NCBI GenBank assembly: GCA_934216615.1
Contig: CAKQCB010000004.1
Coordinates: forward strand, 186,001-250,000
Length of the DNA stretch: 64,000 nucleotides
DNA from: an uncultured Anaerolineae bacterium
GTDB lineage: Bacteria; Chloroflexota; Anaerolineae; Aggregatilineales; Phototrophicaceae
Reading direction: 5' to 3'
Below the pieces are notes generated by a model. The model had not been told where the DNA came from. It was given only the letters and a program-made list of their open reading frames with translations, and did not search any database. Below are positions 25,821-35,587 of the stretch, piece by piece. Each line of letters begins with the position of its first letter. The stretch's first letter is position 1. Position numbers and translations under genes: made by a program.

Positions 25821-26291
25821 ATGGCACGTATCTTTGTGGCATATAACCGTGACGAAACCAGCGAATTTGCTGACAACCTGATTGCGGAACTGACGGCGAT
25901 GGGGCATGTGATCTTCACCGACCCTTCACGCGGGGTATCACGCTTGATTTCGAGCGATACCCAAGAAAAAATTCGGCTGTCGCAAATCGTCTTGTTCTTG
26001 ATCGGCCGAGGCATACGTGACGACGAAAACTTACTGCAAATCTATCGCTACGCTTCGCAAGAAAAGAAAGCGATCCTGCCCGCGTTGATCGGCGCGAGTG
26101 CCAGCCCTGACGGGATTCAGGAAGCGAACCCTATCCATGTGTCGGACAATGATCTGGTTTCGGTCATCATGGAAGTCGAACGCTTACCCGTGATGCGCGG
26201 AGGCGGGATGGGAATTTGGCTGATTGTCGGCATCTTCCTCATCTTTTTGATCATTGGCGCGCTCTCGCTCGTCATTTGGAACTCGCTCTAA
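25821..26291 (+). CDS. TIR-like protein with a C-terminal membrane anchor
   Basis: 156 residues. Residues 1-125 follow the TIR/SEFIR pattern: RIFVAYNRDETSEFADNLIAEL, a strand-turn HVIFTD, and SQIVLFLIGRG. The region where NADase TIRs carry W-x-x-x-E-L reads ENLLQIYRYA, so the usual catalytic Glu seems missing. Residues 130-152 form one transmembrane helix, leaving the TIR domain in the cytoplasm. No effector partner is next to it. It may be a signalling adaptor rather than an enzyme. It is 37 bp before the AAC(3)-like gene on the same strand. Confidence 0.72.
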   Translation: MARIFVAYNRDETSEFADNLIAELTAMGHVIFTDPSRGVSRLISSDTQEKIRLSQIVLFLIGRGIRDDENLLQIYRYASQEKKAILPALIGASASPDGIQEANPIHVSDNDLVSVIMEVERLPVMRGGGMGIWLIVGIFLIFLIIGALSLVIWNSL

Positions 26292-26327
26292 AAATCGACA
26301 GGCTCACAATAAGGTGATGTACTTTCC

Positions 26328-27137
26328 GTGTCTGACTTGATCAGCAAAACGCTGACCCCCAACACGACAGACTCTCTGTTGAGAGCGTTTCGTCAGTTAG
26401 GGGTGACGCGGGGTGATACGCTCTTGATACACTCGTCGATGAGCGCCCTCGGCTGGACGATTGGCGGTGCCCAAGCGATTGTCCAAGCGTTATTGAGCGC
26501 TGTCGGCGACACAGGCACGTTGATGATGCCCACCCACACGCCGAATAATACCGATCCTTCCGAATGGATCAATCCGCCCATCCCGCGTGAATGGTGGCCC
26601 CTCGTCCGCGAGTTTACGCCCGCCTTCGACCCCATCTTCACGCCTAGTTCCTCAATGGGCGCGGTGGTCGAAACCTTCCGCTGTGGGGTTGGGGTATGCC
26701 GAAGCCATCACCCAACCGTTTCTTTTGCGGCGCATGGCCCGCAGGCCGACTTTTTAACTCAACATCACGAGTTGGAATCCCAACTGGGGGAAGCCTCACC
26801 CCTCGCCCGCCTGTATGATCTGGATGGCAAAGTGTTGTTGTTGGGCGTGAACCATCTGAATAACACCTCACTGCATTTATCCGAACACCGCGCCAACATC
26901 CCCCATTTTTACAGCTCACAAGGGTCTGCCATGTGGGTAGAGGGTCAGCGCCAATGGGTGACGTATTCCACGCTCGTCTTAGATTCCGACGACTTTGATG
27001 CTTTGGGGCAAGCCTTTGAACGTGACCAACCTCAGCACATCACTATAGGTTCGGTAGGCATGGGCACAGCGCGCTTGATGTCCCAGCGGACTTTGGTCGA
27101 TTATGGCGTGCGCTGGCTGGAACATCACCGCGTATGA
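26328..27137 (+). CDS. AAC(3)-family aminoglycoside N-acetyltransferase-like protein
   Basis: 269 residues. The family core is visible: GDTLLIHSSMSALGW near 24-38, TLMMPTHTPN near 64-73, FTPSSSMGAVVETFR, the conserved SHHPTVSFAAHGPQA and VLLLGVNHLNNTSLHLSEH. AAC(3) enzymes acetylate the 3-amino group of 2-deoxystreptamine antibiotics, and relatives such as FrbF/YokD act on other amines. Chromosomal homologues in environmental bacteria are common and often have another role. The start is a GTG with AAGGTGA about ten bases ahead. Confidence 0.85.
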   Translation: MSDLISKTLTPNTTDSLLRAFRQLGVTRGDTLLIHSSMSALGWTIGGAQAIVQALLSAVGDTGTLMMPTHTPNNTDPSEWINPPIPREWWPLVREFTPAFDPIFTPSSSMGAVVETFRCGVGVCRSHHPTVSFAAHGPQADFLTQHHELESQLGEASPLARLYDLDGKVLLLGVNHLNNTSLHLSEHRANIPHFYSSQGSAMWVEGQRQWVTYSTLVLDSDDFDALGQAFERDQPQHITIGSVGMGTARLMSQRTLVDYGVRWLEHHRV

Positions 27138-27169
27138 GCGTTTTTTTCGTAGGGGCAGAGGTTTAAAAG

Positions 27170-27353
27170 CACCTCACCCCGATAGCTGTGCTATCGTGCC
27201 CTCTCCGTGATGAGAGAGCGGAAAACAATCACGTCACACTTTTAGGGGCAAGTCACCGACTTGCCCCCAAAATTTAACCTACCACAAGATTTAGAAGTGC
27301 TTTTTGTCCACTCCCTACGGAGAGGGCAGATAATCGAAGCGCAGCAGGTGAGG
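27170..27353 (-). repeat. modular palindromic repeat, copy B (inverted, diverged)
   Basis: Short form in minus orientation. CACCTCACCCCGATAGC starts it, the GGGGCAAGTC hairpin is intact, and the CCTCTCC hairpins have decayed (GTGATGAGAG). It lies in the 336-bp gap between the AAC(3)-like gene and the DIP1984-like gene. Confidence 0.75.
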
Positions 27354-27473
27354 CGCATTGACCGAATTTCGAAATGACTTTTAGAAAAAACGGCGTATTC
27401 AAGAAATGACCCTTTACAAACCTTTTTGACCTCACCTAAGATAGTCTTCTATTGAATCACCGAGGTACGACTG

Positions 27474-27935
27474 ATGAAATTAGCCGAAGCATTGATTTTA
27501 CGTGCGGACACTCAAAACCGTTTATATGCCTTGCGCGACCGTTTGCACCGTTCAGGCCGTGTTCAAGAGGGTGAACAACCCCCTGAACCGATGGTTGATC
27601 TGCTGACCGAACTCAATCAACTGTTGAAAGAATTTACCCGTTTGGTGCAGAGCACCAACTATACCAACACGCATACCGCTTTCGACGACACGCTAACCTT
27701 GAGCGATGCTTTAGCCAGCCGTGATACGTTAAAGCTCCATATCGAGACGCTGCGCAACTTGATTCAGACCAGTTCCCATATCGACTTTCGGCAAGGACGC
27801 TCTGAAATCAAGGTTGTATCGACGTTCAATATTGCCGACATGCAAAAAGAAGCCTCTAACCTCGCGCGCGAACTACGCGAATTGGATACCCGTATTCAAC
27901 AGTTCAATTGGAATACGGATTTGATCGAACGTTAA
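27474..27935 (+). CDS. DIP1984 / septicolysin-family protein
   Basis: 153 residues, mostly helical. MKLAEALILRADTQNRLYALRDRL opens the chain; the centre has NTHTAFDDTLTLSDALASRDTLKLHIETLR and the end LARELRELDTRIQQFNWNTDL, the pattern of the DIP1984 family, which includes proteins called septicolysin. The fold is a helical bundle; the biochemical role is unknown. No signal peptide is seen, so a secreted toxin role is not supported. It stands alone, with a weak GAGG before the ATG. Confidence 0.85.
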   Translation: MKLAEALILRADTQNRLYALRDRLHRSGRVQEGEQPPEPMVDLLTELNQLLKEFTRLVQSTNYTNTHTAFDDTLTLSDALASRDTLKLHIETLRNLIQTSSHIDFRQGRSEIKVVSTFNIADMQKEASNLARELRELDTRIQQFNWNTDLIER

Positions 27936-28149
27936 GCGCTTTTGGGAACGCACATCAAAGCAGGTAATTGGTGAATGATTGAAGGCGAACGTAAAACCTC
28001 CTAAAACCCGAACCGGTTGACGCGGATAGGAACTATGCAAAATTTACTGTTCGTTCCAGCATTGGGTATCGCGCACATTTTAATGCGTATTGTTATGACC
28101 ATACGTTGATTCAATGATTGACTGATGAGGGTGGGATTGGGGTTTTTTG

Positions 28150-28722
28150 ATGATGCGACTTGAAGGCGAAAAAATTGATTTGCGCGTGTGGCAGTTGAAT
28201 GATCTGGAACGGTTTGTGCATTGGCAGTCGGCAGAGCATCTCTGGACACGCTTTGACGGGCCGTATTATCCGCTGTTGGCGGGGGATGATCTTCGCAAGA
28301 CGGTAGACGTATTACGCGAGAACATCCTCAATCAAAGTTTCCCCACGCCATATATGCGTTTGGTCATCAGCGACAAACACAAAGAGGATCAACTGATCGG
28401 GATTGTGTCCGCTTCATGGGTGAGTATCGAAACCGCTTGGCTTGACTTCGGCATCGCCATTTTTGATGAGGCGTATTGGAGTCAAGGCGTCGGCTATGAA
28501 GCGCTCACCTTATGGAGCGATTATCTTTTTGCGCAGTATCCTCACATCGTGCGCTTGGGCTTACGCACATGGTCGGGAAATCACGGCATGATGCGCCTTG
28601 CGGAAAAGCTCGGGCATCAGCTTGAAGCGCGTTTTCGCCAAGCGCGCATCGTCAATGGCACGTATTACGACGGCCTCGCGTATGGCATCCTACGCAGTGA
28701 ATGGGAAGCTCGCCAGCGTTGA
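28150..28722 (+). CDS. GNAT-family N-acetyltransferase (RimJ/RimL-like)
   Basis: 190 residues. It starts RLEGEKIDLRVWQLNDLERFVHWQS, the N-terminal pattern of the RimJ/RimL Acetyltransf_3 group, followed by DFGIAIFDEAYWSQGVGYEALTLWSDYLF with the acetyl-CoA loop SQGVGYE, and ends with the RLAEKLGHQLEARFRQARI strand-helix-strand. Two adjacent ATGs (28150, 28153) follow a GGGATTGGGG stretch. Substrate unknown. It is convergent with the YfhO-flippase gene. Confidence 0.82.
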   Translation: MMRLEGEKIDLRVWQLNDLERFVHWQSAEHLWTRFDGPYYPLLAGDDLRKTVDVLRENILNQSFPTPYMRLVISDKHKEDQLIGIVSASWVSIETAWLDFGIAIFDEAYWSQGVGYEALTLWSDYLFAQYPHIVRLGLRTWSGNHGMMRLAEKLGHQLEARFRQARIVNGTYYDGLAYGILRSEWEARQR

Positions 28723-28769
28723 GCGCCCATCCCCTCCACGACAGAATAAAACCGTATCGGCGGTGTGGT

Positions 28770-31700
28770 TTACGCCGCACTTCGGCGCAGTTTGAAGCGT
28801 GCAGGCAGTAGATTGCCCAAGCGTTCGCGTTCTTCGGACGAAAGCACGCCCAAGAGCATCCACAAGACCGCATACACGACCAGCCCGACCAGACACGCCA
28901 GTAAAGATTGTACATTCCACAAAAACAGCATCACGCCGACCATGACGCCAATCGCGATCACCTGTCGCCATAGCATGGCAACCCAAGGAATCGCGCCGAT
29001 CTCTTTTTGCAGAAGGAACACAAACGGCACCCATAGGACCGCTTCGGATGCGATAGTGGTCAGCGCGGCGGCTTGAAACCCGAACTGCGGAATCAACAAG
29101 AAATTGGCGACGATATTAAAAGCGACGGCGATGAAAAAGGCGCGGGTGATGCGCTTTTGTAAGTCGAGCGCGATCAAAACATATTGGGTTAAGCTGTTCA
29201 TCCAGCCGATGGGGATGCTCCAAATCATGATTTGGGTGGCAATCGCCGCGTTCGGAAGATAATCCGCCCCGCCGAGTAAGCTCACCAACGGTTCGGCGGC
29301 GAATGTGAAGATCACCGCCACCGGAAGCGCCATCGACACCAAGACTTTGATCGACAGAATATAGTTGCGTTTTAAGCCTTCACGGTCGCTGTGCGCTTGG
29401 CGTGACATGCGCGGAAGCATCCCCTGTGTGAAGAACGCGGGGATCACGTTCAACGCCGAAAGCCAGCGATAGGCCACGCCGTATTGCCCGACAATTCGCG
29501 CGCCTTGTAACGCCTCCAAGATGATGACATCAATTTGGAAGAAGATCGTCGCGAGGAAATGATTCAACATCAGGGGATAACTTTCCCCAATCATGCGCTT
29601 CATGATCGACTTTTCAGGGCGAGCTTGGCCGCGTTTCAAATTGATCATACTGCGTCCGTTCCACGCCAAGAAGCCAAACGTGACGAAGTTGGTGAGGATG
29701 CTCACCGCCGCCAAGCCGATGATGCCCCAGCCCATCAACAACGCGAACAGGCCGAACACTGCTTTACAGATGGTCGCGATGGTCGAGACGACCGCCGGAA
29801 TTTCAGCACGTTCGAAGGCGTAATACAGGGCGGTCATGCCGGTGCTAAAACTGCCGGGAATCAAGCCGATATATAACAAACCGATGGCGATCAATGTTTC
29901 AATGTTGAGCGGGGGTTCTACCGTGGCATTACGCAGCGCCAAAATCGCAATCAGCAGCGGAATCCCTAACGTGCTGAAGCCTAAACGCAGGGCGCTTGTA
30001 TTTAAGAAGATGTGTCCGGCGCGACTGCGATCCCGCGCAACTTCACGGGTGAGGTACAGGTTCATGCCAAAGTTGGTCAGGATGTCGAACCACATGAAAA
30101 TGACACCCGCATAGGTGTAATTGCCCGAACCTTCTGGCCCGAGTACGCGAAGCATCACGAAGGCAAACGCGAAGTCGATACCACGATTGAACAGGTTGAG
30201 CAAGATGGGGGCGATGCTGTTGCGCGCGAATAAATTCGCCGATGAATGGGTTTCCCCTTTCGGCTTGCCTAGCGCTACGCTCCACAGCCAAGACCCGACT
30301 AATAACAGGATCACCACCACCCCGATGAAAGAAGTGAATAGGCCGATCTGGAACGACTGCGAGCTGTAGACCACACGCAGGGTGTAATCACCCGCATCGG
30401 GTAAATTGATGCGTTGCAAATTGCCCAGATCAAGCTGAACGGGGATTTCCTGTTCAAGGTCGGCTTCACCGCCTAACGGTCGAATGAACGCACGCCATCC
30501 GTCGAGGTAGCTTTCACTGACGATCAAGCGCCATGAACCCGCGTCGGGAACACTGACATCCACAAACTTTTCACGTCCGGTGTCGTAAGTGATCGTCGCG
30601 GGGATGATGTCGCCCGCATCATTGATGAGATAGGTACGCGGTAGCACGTCGAGGTTTTCCCAAATGCGCACCGCATGATCTTCATACGCCAAAGCAAAAT
30701 TAGGGACATCAACCGTCGTGGTGGTATGGCTGATGACAAAGCGCACATTCAACTGATCTAAGATTGGTGAATTGAGCGCGTCGCGATAATCAAAGGGAAC
30801 TTCAGGTGGGTACACCGTGTATAACGGCGACACACGGTTGTGATCTAACTGAACTTGGGGCGCTAAGGTAGCGATGTAATCGACATATTGACGGGTGATG
30901 ATGCTCTCGTAACCGCGAATATCATCAAAGCCGTAGCGCATGGTCATGTTGGCTTGGAGCAGGTCGGGCGCGGCAGTGGTCGGGTCGTTGAGGGTGGTAT
31001 AACGCCAGTCACCTTCTTGGTCTTGCAACCACGCAATCGACGGCGGAACATAGTCCAGCCATTCGGCATTTGAAGCGGGATTGAATCCCCACCACGCAAT
31101 CGTCAAATCCAGCGCGATGAGTAGCGCGGGCGCAAGTTTGATCAAGCTGGTGATTTTTCGAGATGTCGTGAGCAGGCGTGGCGTAACAAATATCAAGACC
31201 CCGCCCGCCAAGATCAACCCGCCGAAGGTAAAGAGATTCGTGAACTGGTAGCTGAAGAACATCTGCGCATCGGTGAAGGCATTTTCGGCCAACGCCAAAC
31301 TGCCGATGAGACGCGTGAGCGTTGGCTCAAGTTGTGGGAATAAGGCGTAACCCAAACCGAGCGCGATCCAGATGCCCAAGCCGATCATGATGAGCGCGCT
31401 GCCGAATCCAGCCGTAAGACGGCGTCCACGCTGGAGCAGGCTGTTTTTAAGCAAGGCATCCCAGCCGAAAGCGGCGAGCGCGGCCAAACATAACGTGAGC
31501 GCGAAAATCCAGCGGAAAGGCGAATGCAGTTGATCAATGCCCGGCAGTTTAAATAACAGGGCATAGGTAGGCAAGCCAAACATGAACGTGAGTGCAAGCC
31601 CCCCCAACGACGCGAAGATGATGCGGTAAGGGGGTTCGCTGGCTTCGTGGGCGCGACGGTGAAACACCCAACGATCCATCAGCGCGTAGACGGTTAAAAT

Positions 31701-32807
31701 CAACGGCAAAATGCCGATGTAAACTGCGCCTTCGACGTAATTTTTGAATCCCCAGTCGATGGTGCGGAAGGTGTTGCCAGCAAGGTTGGTATACGTCCCT
31801 GCATCAAGGTTGACCCACGTATTTTGAAACAGGTCAAAGTAGCCATGATGCGCGGAACTGCCGTAGACGTTGGGCATGAGGAATAACAGCACATCGCGGA
31901 TGGGATGCGCCCATTCGCGCACTTCGGCCAACGTGACCGAACCAGAACGGAAATTGAGACTGGCGACTTCAAAAATGGGCAAGAATTGAACCGCGCCCAA
32001 GCCCATCCCCAAAACGACTACACTCAATAACCACACCCCGCGCACGATGAACGCGCGAAGGTTGCGCCGCTGCCATAACATCACCACAAGACGGAAAGCG
32101 GCGTAATACCCGCTGATGAGCAGGGTGTAATAGGTGATTTCGACATGGCCAGAAAGCACACAACATCCGAGTGCCATCCCGCCTAGTGAAACCCACAACG
32201 GCGTGCCATCCCGCCCCATAATCACATCTTGGCGTAAAATTTTCTCAATCATGAGTAAGATGAGGGGAAGCCAAACCGCCGCGCCGATAATCATCGGGAA
32301 AACGGCGCTGACGACCATCATCCCCGAAAGCTGATACACCACACCCGCGATCAGCGATCCACTGCGCCCGACGCGCAAGCCACGCATCAAGGCAAACATG
32401 AACACACCCGCCAATCCAAGTTGGATCACGGTGAACCAGCCATAGGCCGACGGAAGGGGCAGGATGTAGTAGATCAAGCTGAAAGGGTAAAGGGTTGATG
32501 GTTGACCTGCGGCGAAAAATGGCAGTCCGCTAAATTGATGCGGGTTCCACAGGGGAATTTCGCCTTGCGCAAGGCTCTCACGGATGAACGATTTCCACTG
32601 GAAATTTTGCAGGACCAAGTCCGACAGCAGATGATTATGCGGAAGGGGCACATTCAAGGCGTCACGGTCGGCCGCAAACGGTTGAAACTGATACAGGTTT
32701 TCTGCGGGAAGCAGTGTTTGACCGCCGATGGTTTGTGGGAAAAACAAGACCAGCGGAATCAAAAAGAATAAGATGATGATTGCAATATCAAGGCTGCGGC
32801 GGCGCAC
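28770..32807 (-). CDS. giant membrane protein: YfhO-like domain fused to a MOP-family flippase
   Basis: About 1,345 residues. The N-terminal half (to about residue 850) is YfhO-like: roughly a dozen helices with the early motif FQPFAADRDALNVPLPHNHLLSD and NPHQFSGLPFFA, then a long extracytoplasmic beta domain (PAPDLLQ to DYTLRVVYSSQ) and another helix. After a short linker (GKPKGETHSS) the chain becomes a complete polysaccharide flippase of about 480 residues (NRGIDFAFAFVMLRVLGPEGSGNY onward, about 12-14 helices). YfhO proteins handle lipid-linked sugars in teichoic-acid glycosylation; flippases move them across the membrane. The GTG at 32807 has GAGGGA ahead of it; a GTG at 32894 is also open. 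No frameshift separates the halves. Confidence 0.82.
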   Translation of the reverse strand: MRRRSLDIAIIILFFLIPLVLFFPQTIGGQTLLPAENLYQFQPFAADRDALNVPLPHNHLLSDLVLQNFQWKSFIRESLAQGEIPLWNPHQFSGLPFFAAGQPSTLYPFSLIYYILPLPSAYGWFTVIQLGLAGVFMFALMRGLRVGRSGSLIAGVVYQLSGMMVVSAVFPMIIGAAVWLPLILLMIEKILRQDVIMGRDGTPLWVSLGGMALGCCVLSGHVEITYYTLLISGYYAAFRLVVMLWQRRNLRAFIVRGVWLLSVVVLGMGLGAVQFLPIFEVASLNFRSGSVTLAEVREWAHPIRDVLLFLMPNVYGSSAHHGYFDLFQNTWVNLDAGTYTNLAGNTFRTIDWGFKNYVEGAVYIGILPLILTVYALMDRWVFHRRAHEASEPPYRIIFASLGGLALTFMFGLPTYALLFKLPGIDQLHSPFRWIFALTLCLAALAAFGWDALLKNSLLQRGRRLTAGFGSALIMIGLGIWIALGLGYALFPQLEPTLTRLIGSLALAENAFTDAQMFFSYQFTNLFTFGGLILAGGVLIFVTPRLLTTSRKITSLIKLAPALLIALDLTIAWWGFNPASNAEWLDYVPPSIAWLQDQEGDWRYTTLNDPTTAAPDLLQANMTMRYGFDDIRGYESIITRQYVDYIATLAPQVQLDHNRVSPLYTVYPPEVPFDYRDALNSPILDQLNVRFVISHTTTTVDVPNFALAYEDHAVRIWENLDVLPRTYLINDAGDIIPATITYDTGREKFVDVSVPDAGSWRLIVSESYLDGWRAFIRPLGGEADLEQEIPVQLDLGNLQRINLPDAGDYTLRVVYSSQSFQIGLFTSFIGVVVILLLVGSWLWSVALGKPKGETHSSANLFARNSIAPILLNLFNRGIDFAFAFVMLRVLGPEGSGNYTYAGVIFMWFDILTNFGMNLYLTREVARDRSRAGHIFLNTSALRLGFSTLGIPLLIAILALRNATVEPPLNIETLIAIGLLYIGLIPGSFSTGMTALYYAFERAEIPAVVSTIATICKAVFGLFALLMGWGIIGLAAVSILTNFVTFGFLAWNGRSMINLKRGQARPEKSIMKRMIGESYPLMLNHFLATIFFQIDVIILEALQGARIVGQYGVAYRWLSALNVIPAFFTQGMLPRMSRQAHSDREGLKRNYILSIKVLVSMALPVAVIFTFAAEPLVSLLGGADYLPNAAIATQIMIWSIPIGWMNSLTQYVLIALDLQKRITRAFFIAVAFNIVANFLLIPQFGFQAAALTTIASEAVLWVPFVFLLQKEIGAIPWVAMLWRQVIAIGVMVGVMLFLWNVQSLLACLVGLVVYAVLWMLLGVLSSEERERLGNLLPARFKLRRSAA

Positions 32808-32934
32808 GCTGTCCCTCACTTCTACACCAAAACAACGCGCATCACTATACAAGCGGTGTTGACCTGCTTGCAAGTTGGAATCGTTGTGGGGCACCTTACC
32901 CCGACTTAGCCGCGAAATTTAAGAGGGTAAAAAA

Positions 32935-33116
32935 CACCTCACCCCGACAGGATCGTGCCCTCTCCGTGGAGAGAGGGCAAAAAGAATCTCGTTACATAAG
33001 AGAATTCGTAGGGGCAAGTTGGTGACTTGCCCCACAACATATAACCTGTCCTGTTGGCGTCCTTTGTCCTCTCCCCACGGAGAGGACGGCTGAGCATCAG
33101 CGAAGCAGGTGAGGTG
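32935..33116 (-). repeat. modular palindromic repeat, copy C (inverted)
   Basis: Short form in minus orientation with CACCTCACCCCGACAGG and CAGGTGAGGTG ends; all main hairpins are present, with the CGATAGC stem reduced to ACAGGATCGT. It lies between the start of the YfhO-flippase gene and the end of the PA14/SH3 gene. Confidence 0.85.
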
Positions 33117-33122
33117 TACCTC

Positions 33123-33161
33123 ACAAAAAAGAGGTGAACCTTCGAGAAGGTTCACCTCTTT
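33123..33161. terminator. strong hairpin terminator
   Basis: AAAAGAGGTGAACCTTC pairs perfectly with GAAGGTTCACCTCTTTT around a 2-3 nt loop, 25 bp after the stop of the PA14/SH3 gene and next to repeat copy C. Confidence 0.85.
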
Positions 33162-33185
33162 TCAAAACCTGATACGGGCTAAATC

Positions 33186-34574
33186 TTAACCTGTGACAGG
33201 CAAGCTATTCACATTTGCACCTGCGGAAAGTTGGACATATTGCGCAGTCACCCAACCCACGATGCCATTGTAATTAATTTGATACCATGTGTTGTTGGCA
33301 TTGCGACCAACCACAATTGCGCTTTCGTTCACCCGTAATTGAGCGATACGGCCAAATTGTGTCCCTGCGCCAGAACGAATATTCACGGTGTAAGGGGTGG
33401 CGGTGGCGGTGATTCCCCCTGCGGGAACAGGTGTGGTTGGGATCGCGCCAGAAACGTTGACAAAACGGACGTTCACCCAGCCCGGGTTTCCACCCACATC
33501 AAGCTGAACCCATGTGCCATCCACGTTTTGACCGATCACTTGATATTGTTCGTTACGGTTGATGCGAGCGATCACCGCGCCGTTGATCGCATCGGGCGCG
33601 TTACGCACATTCAAACGATATGCGGTCACTGTGGCAACAGTCCCCGTTGGGGCCACAGTTGCTTGTGGGCTTGGGCTACCTGCATTGAGTGAATTCAAGG
33701 TGTAATCTAAGAAAGCATCGGCTGTCAGATCAAAGAAATCAATCTGGAAGTTATTGTTCCCTGCAGGCAAGCTCACTTCAGCAGTATAAGTTTGACCCGT
33801 TGCCCCCGCCCATTGGTTTATGACCAACACGCCATTAATGAACACGCGGAAGCCATCATCAGCGCGGACACGCACACGATACGAGCCTGCGGGTAAGTTT
33901 TGAACGCTCGTCCAACGTGCGGACCAGTTATCTGCCGGAACAGAAGGTTGTGGCGCATCAGTTCCCCAATAATGGGAAGGATGATTTTCGCTCAAAATGG
34001 CGGCAGGTGCGCCTTCAAGGTTGGGATTATTATAATATTGCGCGGTCCATGAAGCAGTGTTCACAGGCACATCCGCAGGGGTGGCGAAGTTCGGCCCTGT
34101 GGGATTTGTATTCAAGTTTGCGAACGAGAAGAATGCATACGCATTTTCAGTTTGTTCGCGGTAATCGACCTGAATATGATAATTCCCCGCTTCGGGAACG
34201 GTCACATCTGCACTGACGACAGTACCCACGCTAGGGGTTGTGAAGGTGTCAATGATGGGTGTCAAACCGAAATGGAATGTCACACGGATGTTATCATCGG
34301 CCAATGCGTAAAAACGGTAGGTTCCCGCATTTAAGGCGACATCCGTTCCCCAACGTACAGAGAAAGTATCAGCAGGGACTTCTACCGCTGGAGAGCTAAG
34401 CCCCCAGTTAAAGGCGATGTTTGCATCATTCCGAGTCAGGACAGGCGTACCGCTCAGGGTTGCGTTGCTGTAATACTGCGCGATCCAAACAGGGTTTTGG
34501 GCGGCGACGGGTTGTACGAGGGTAATAGAAACCAATACGAATAATGCGATGATGGGTATGAGTTTGCGAATCAT
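33186..34574 (-). CDS. secreted protein with two PA14-like and two SH3b domains
   Basis: 462 residues. A signal peptide (cleavage near PVAAQ) is followed by two PA14-like beta modules, each starting W-x-AQYY (about 28-155 and 170-295) and containing ADDNIRV or ADDGFRVFINGVLV. A Pro/Thr linker leads to two bacterial SH3 repeats (about 312-375 and 388-452), each with LNVRNAPD or VNIRSGAG and a GWV-x-x-x-V end. PA14 modules bind carbohydrate and SH3b domains bind cell-wall or protein ligands, so this is a likely surface or matrix protein. No enzyme domain or anchor is seen. Confidence 0.82.
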   Translation of the reverse strand: MIRKLIPIIALFVLVSITLVQPVAAQNPVWIAQYYSNATLSGTPVLTRNDANIAFNWGLSSPAVEVPADTFSVRWGTDVALNAGTYRFYALADDNIRVTFHFGLTPIIDTFTTPSVGTVVSADVTVPEAGNYHIQVDYREQTENAYAFFSFANLNTNPTGPNFATPADVPVNTASWTAQYYNNPNLEGAPAAILSENHPSHYWGTDAPQPSVPADNWSARWTSVQNLPAGSYRVRVRADDGFRVFINGVLVINQWAGATGQTYTAEVSLPAGNNNFQIDFFDLTADAFLDYTLNSLNAGSPSPQATVAPTGTVATVTAYRLNVRNAPDAINGAVIARINRNEQYQVIGQNVDGTWVQLDVGGNPGWVNVRFVNVSGAIPTTPVPAGGITATATPYTVNIRSGAGTQFGRIAQLRVNESAIVVGRNANNTWYQINYNGIVGWVTAQYVQLSAGANVNSLPVTG

Positions 34575-34892
34575 ATTTTAAAACTCCTTCCATTCTTAAA
34601 AACAAATTATAGATATCCGAAAAACTATAGTCATTGTAGCACTTTTCTTCTCACGTGCTTTCTCGTAGTTGAGGAATCGTCAGGTTCGCAACGTGATGAC
34701 GCACACTACACCTTCCCTCAGATATATGAATTCGGTCGATTTCACTACGCCCTTAAACGCTAGAGAACACCTAAAAGTTAGGGGCTTAAAGACATCAAAT
34801 ACACGAACAAAATTTCTAAAACTGATTTATAATGAGGTTCATCAATTCCCCAAAGTCTAATTCGCAAAGCGGATTCAAAAGGGCTACCTCTC
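34575..34892. other. 318-bp divergent intergenic region
   Basis: Holds the start regions of the PA14/SH3 gene and the AlkD-like gene. A short AATTCGC/GCGGATT inverted pair lies just before the AlkD start. A 63-codon frame at 34669 has no supporting feature. No gene is seen. Confidence 0.4.
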
Positions 34893-35579
34893 ATGACAAC
34901 AAAAGAAGAAATCTTAGAAGAATTAGAAGCCTTGGGTACAGAACAAACCCGCAAAACGTATCGTCGTCACGGCATCATGGATGAGTTGTTTGGGGTCAAA
35001 TATGGCGACTTGAACAAAGTTCGCAAGAAAGTCAAAAATAATCAAACCCTCACGCGGGAATTGTGGGCAACGGGCAACCATGATGCACGCATTTTCGCCA
35101 CGATGATTTCTGAACCTGACAAAATCCAAGAGGACGAAATCAAACAATGGGCGAAGGACATCAATAATGCTACGCTCGCCGACGCTTTAGCGGGCATGTT
35201 TTCCCCGTCTTCTTTTTCCCGTCAGTTGGCAGAGGAATGGATTCAGCTTCAAGACCAAGAATGGGAATGTTCGATGGGCTGGAATGTAATGGGTTGGCTG
35301 GCGGTCAACGATCAAAGCCTGCCAGATGCCTATTTTGAAAACCTGCTTCAGTGGATTGAGCGCGACATCCACACCAGCAAAAACCGCGTTCGCTACAATA
35401 TGAACAATGCGGTCATCAACATTGGTTTGCGCAACCCCGCGCTGTATGAAAAAGCGATTGCAACCGCGCAAAAAGTCGGCAAGGTTGAAGTCGATCATCT
35501 CGACACCAGTTGTAAAACGCCCGACGCAATCACCTACATCGACAAGGTGCTCCAGTACCGCGCATCCAAGAAAAAATAA
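34893..35579 (+). CDS. DNA alkylation repair protein, AlkD-like
   Basis: 228 residues, all-helical HEAT-like repeats. The family marks are YRRHGIMDELFGVKYGDLNKVRKKV near residues 23-47, LWATGNHDARIFATMI near 57-72, the DxxD-like stretch around WAKDINNATLADALAG and a C-terminal DHLDTSCKTPDAITYI. AlkD-type glycosylases excise positively charged alkyl purines such as 7-methylguanine. Together with Ada at 18.5 kb this gives two alkylation-repair functions in the window, though in separate operons. The ATG has a GCTACCTC-type region but no strong ribosome site. Confidence 0.85.
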   Translation: MTTKEEILEELEALGTEQTRKTYRRHGIMDELFGVKYGDLNKVRKKVKNNQTLTRELWATGNHDARIFATMISEPDKIQEDEIKQWAKDINNATLADALAGMFSPSSFSRQLAEEWIQLQDQEWECSMGWNVMGWLAVNDQSLPDAYFENLLQWIERDIHTSKNRVRYNMNNAVINIGLRNPALYEKAIATAQKVGKVEVDHLDTSCKTPDAITYIDKVLQYRASKKK

Positions 35580-35587
35580 ACTTAACC

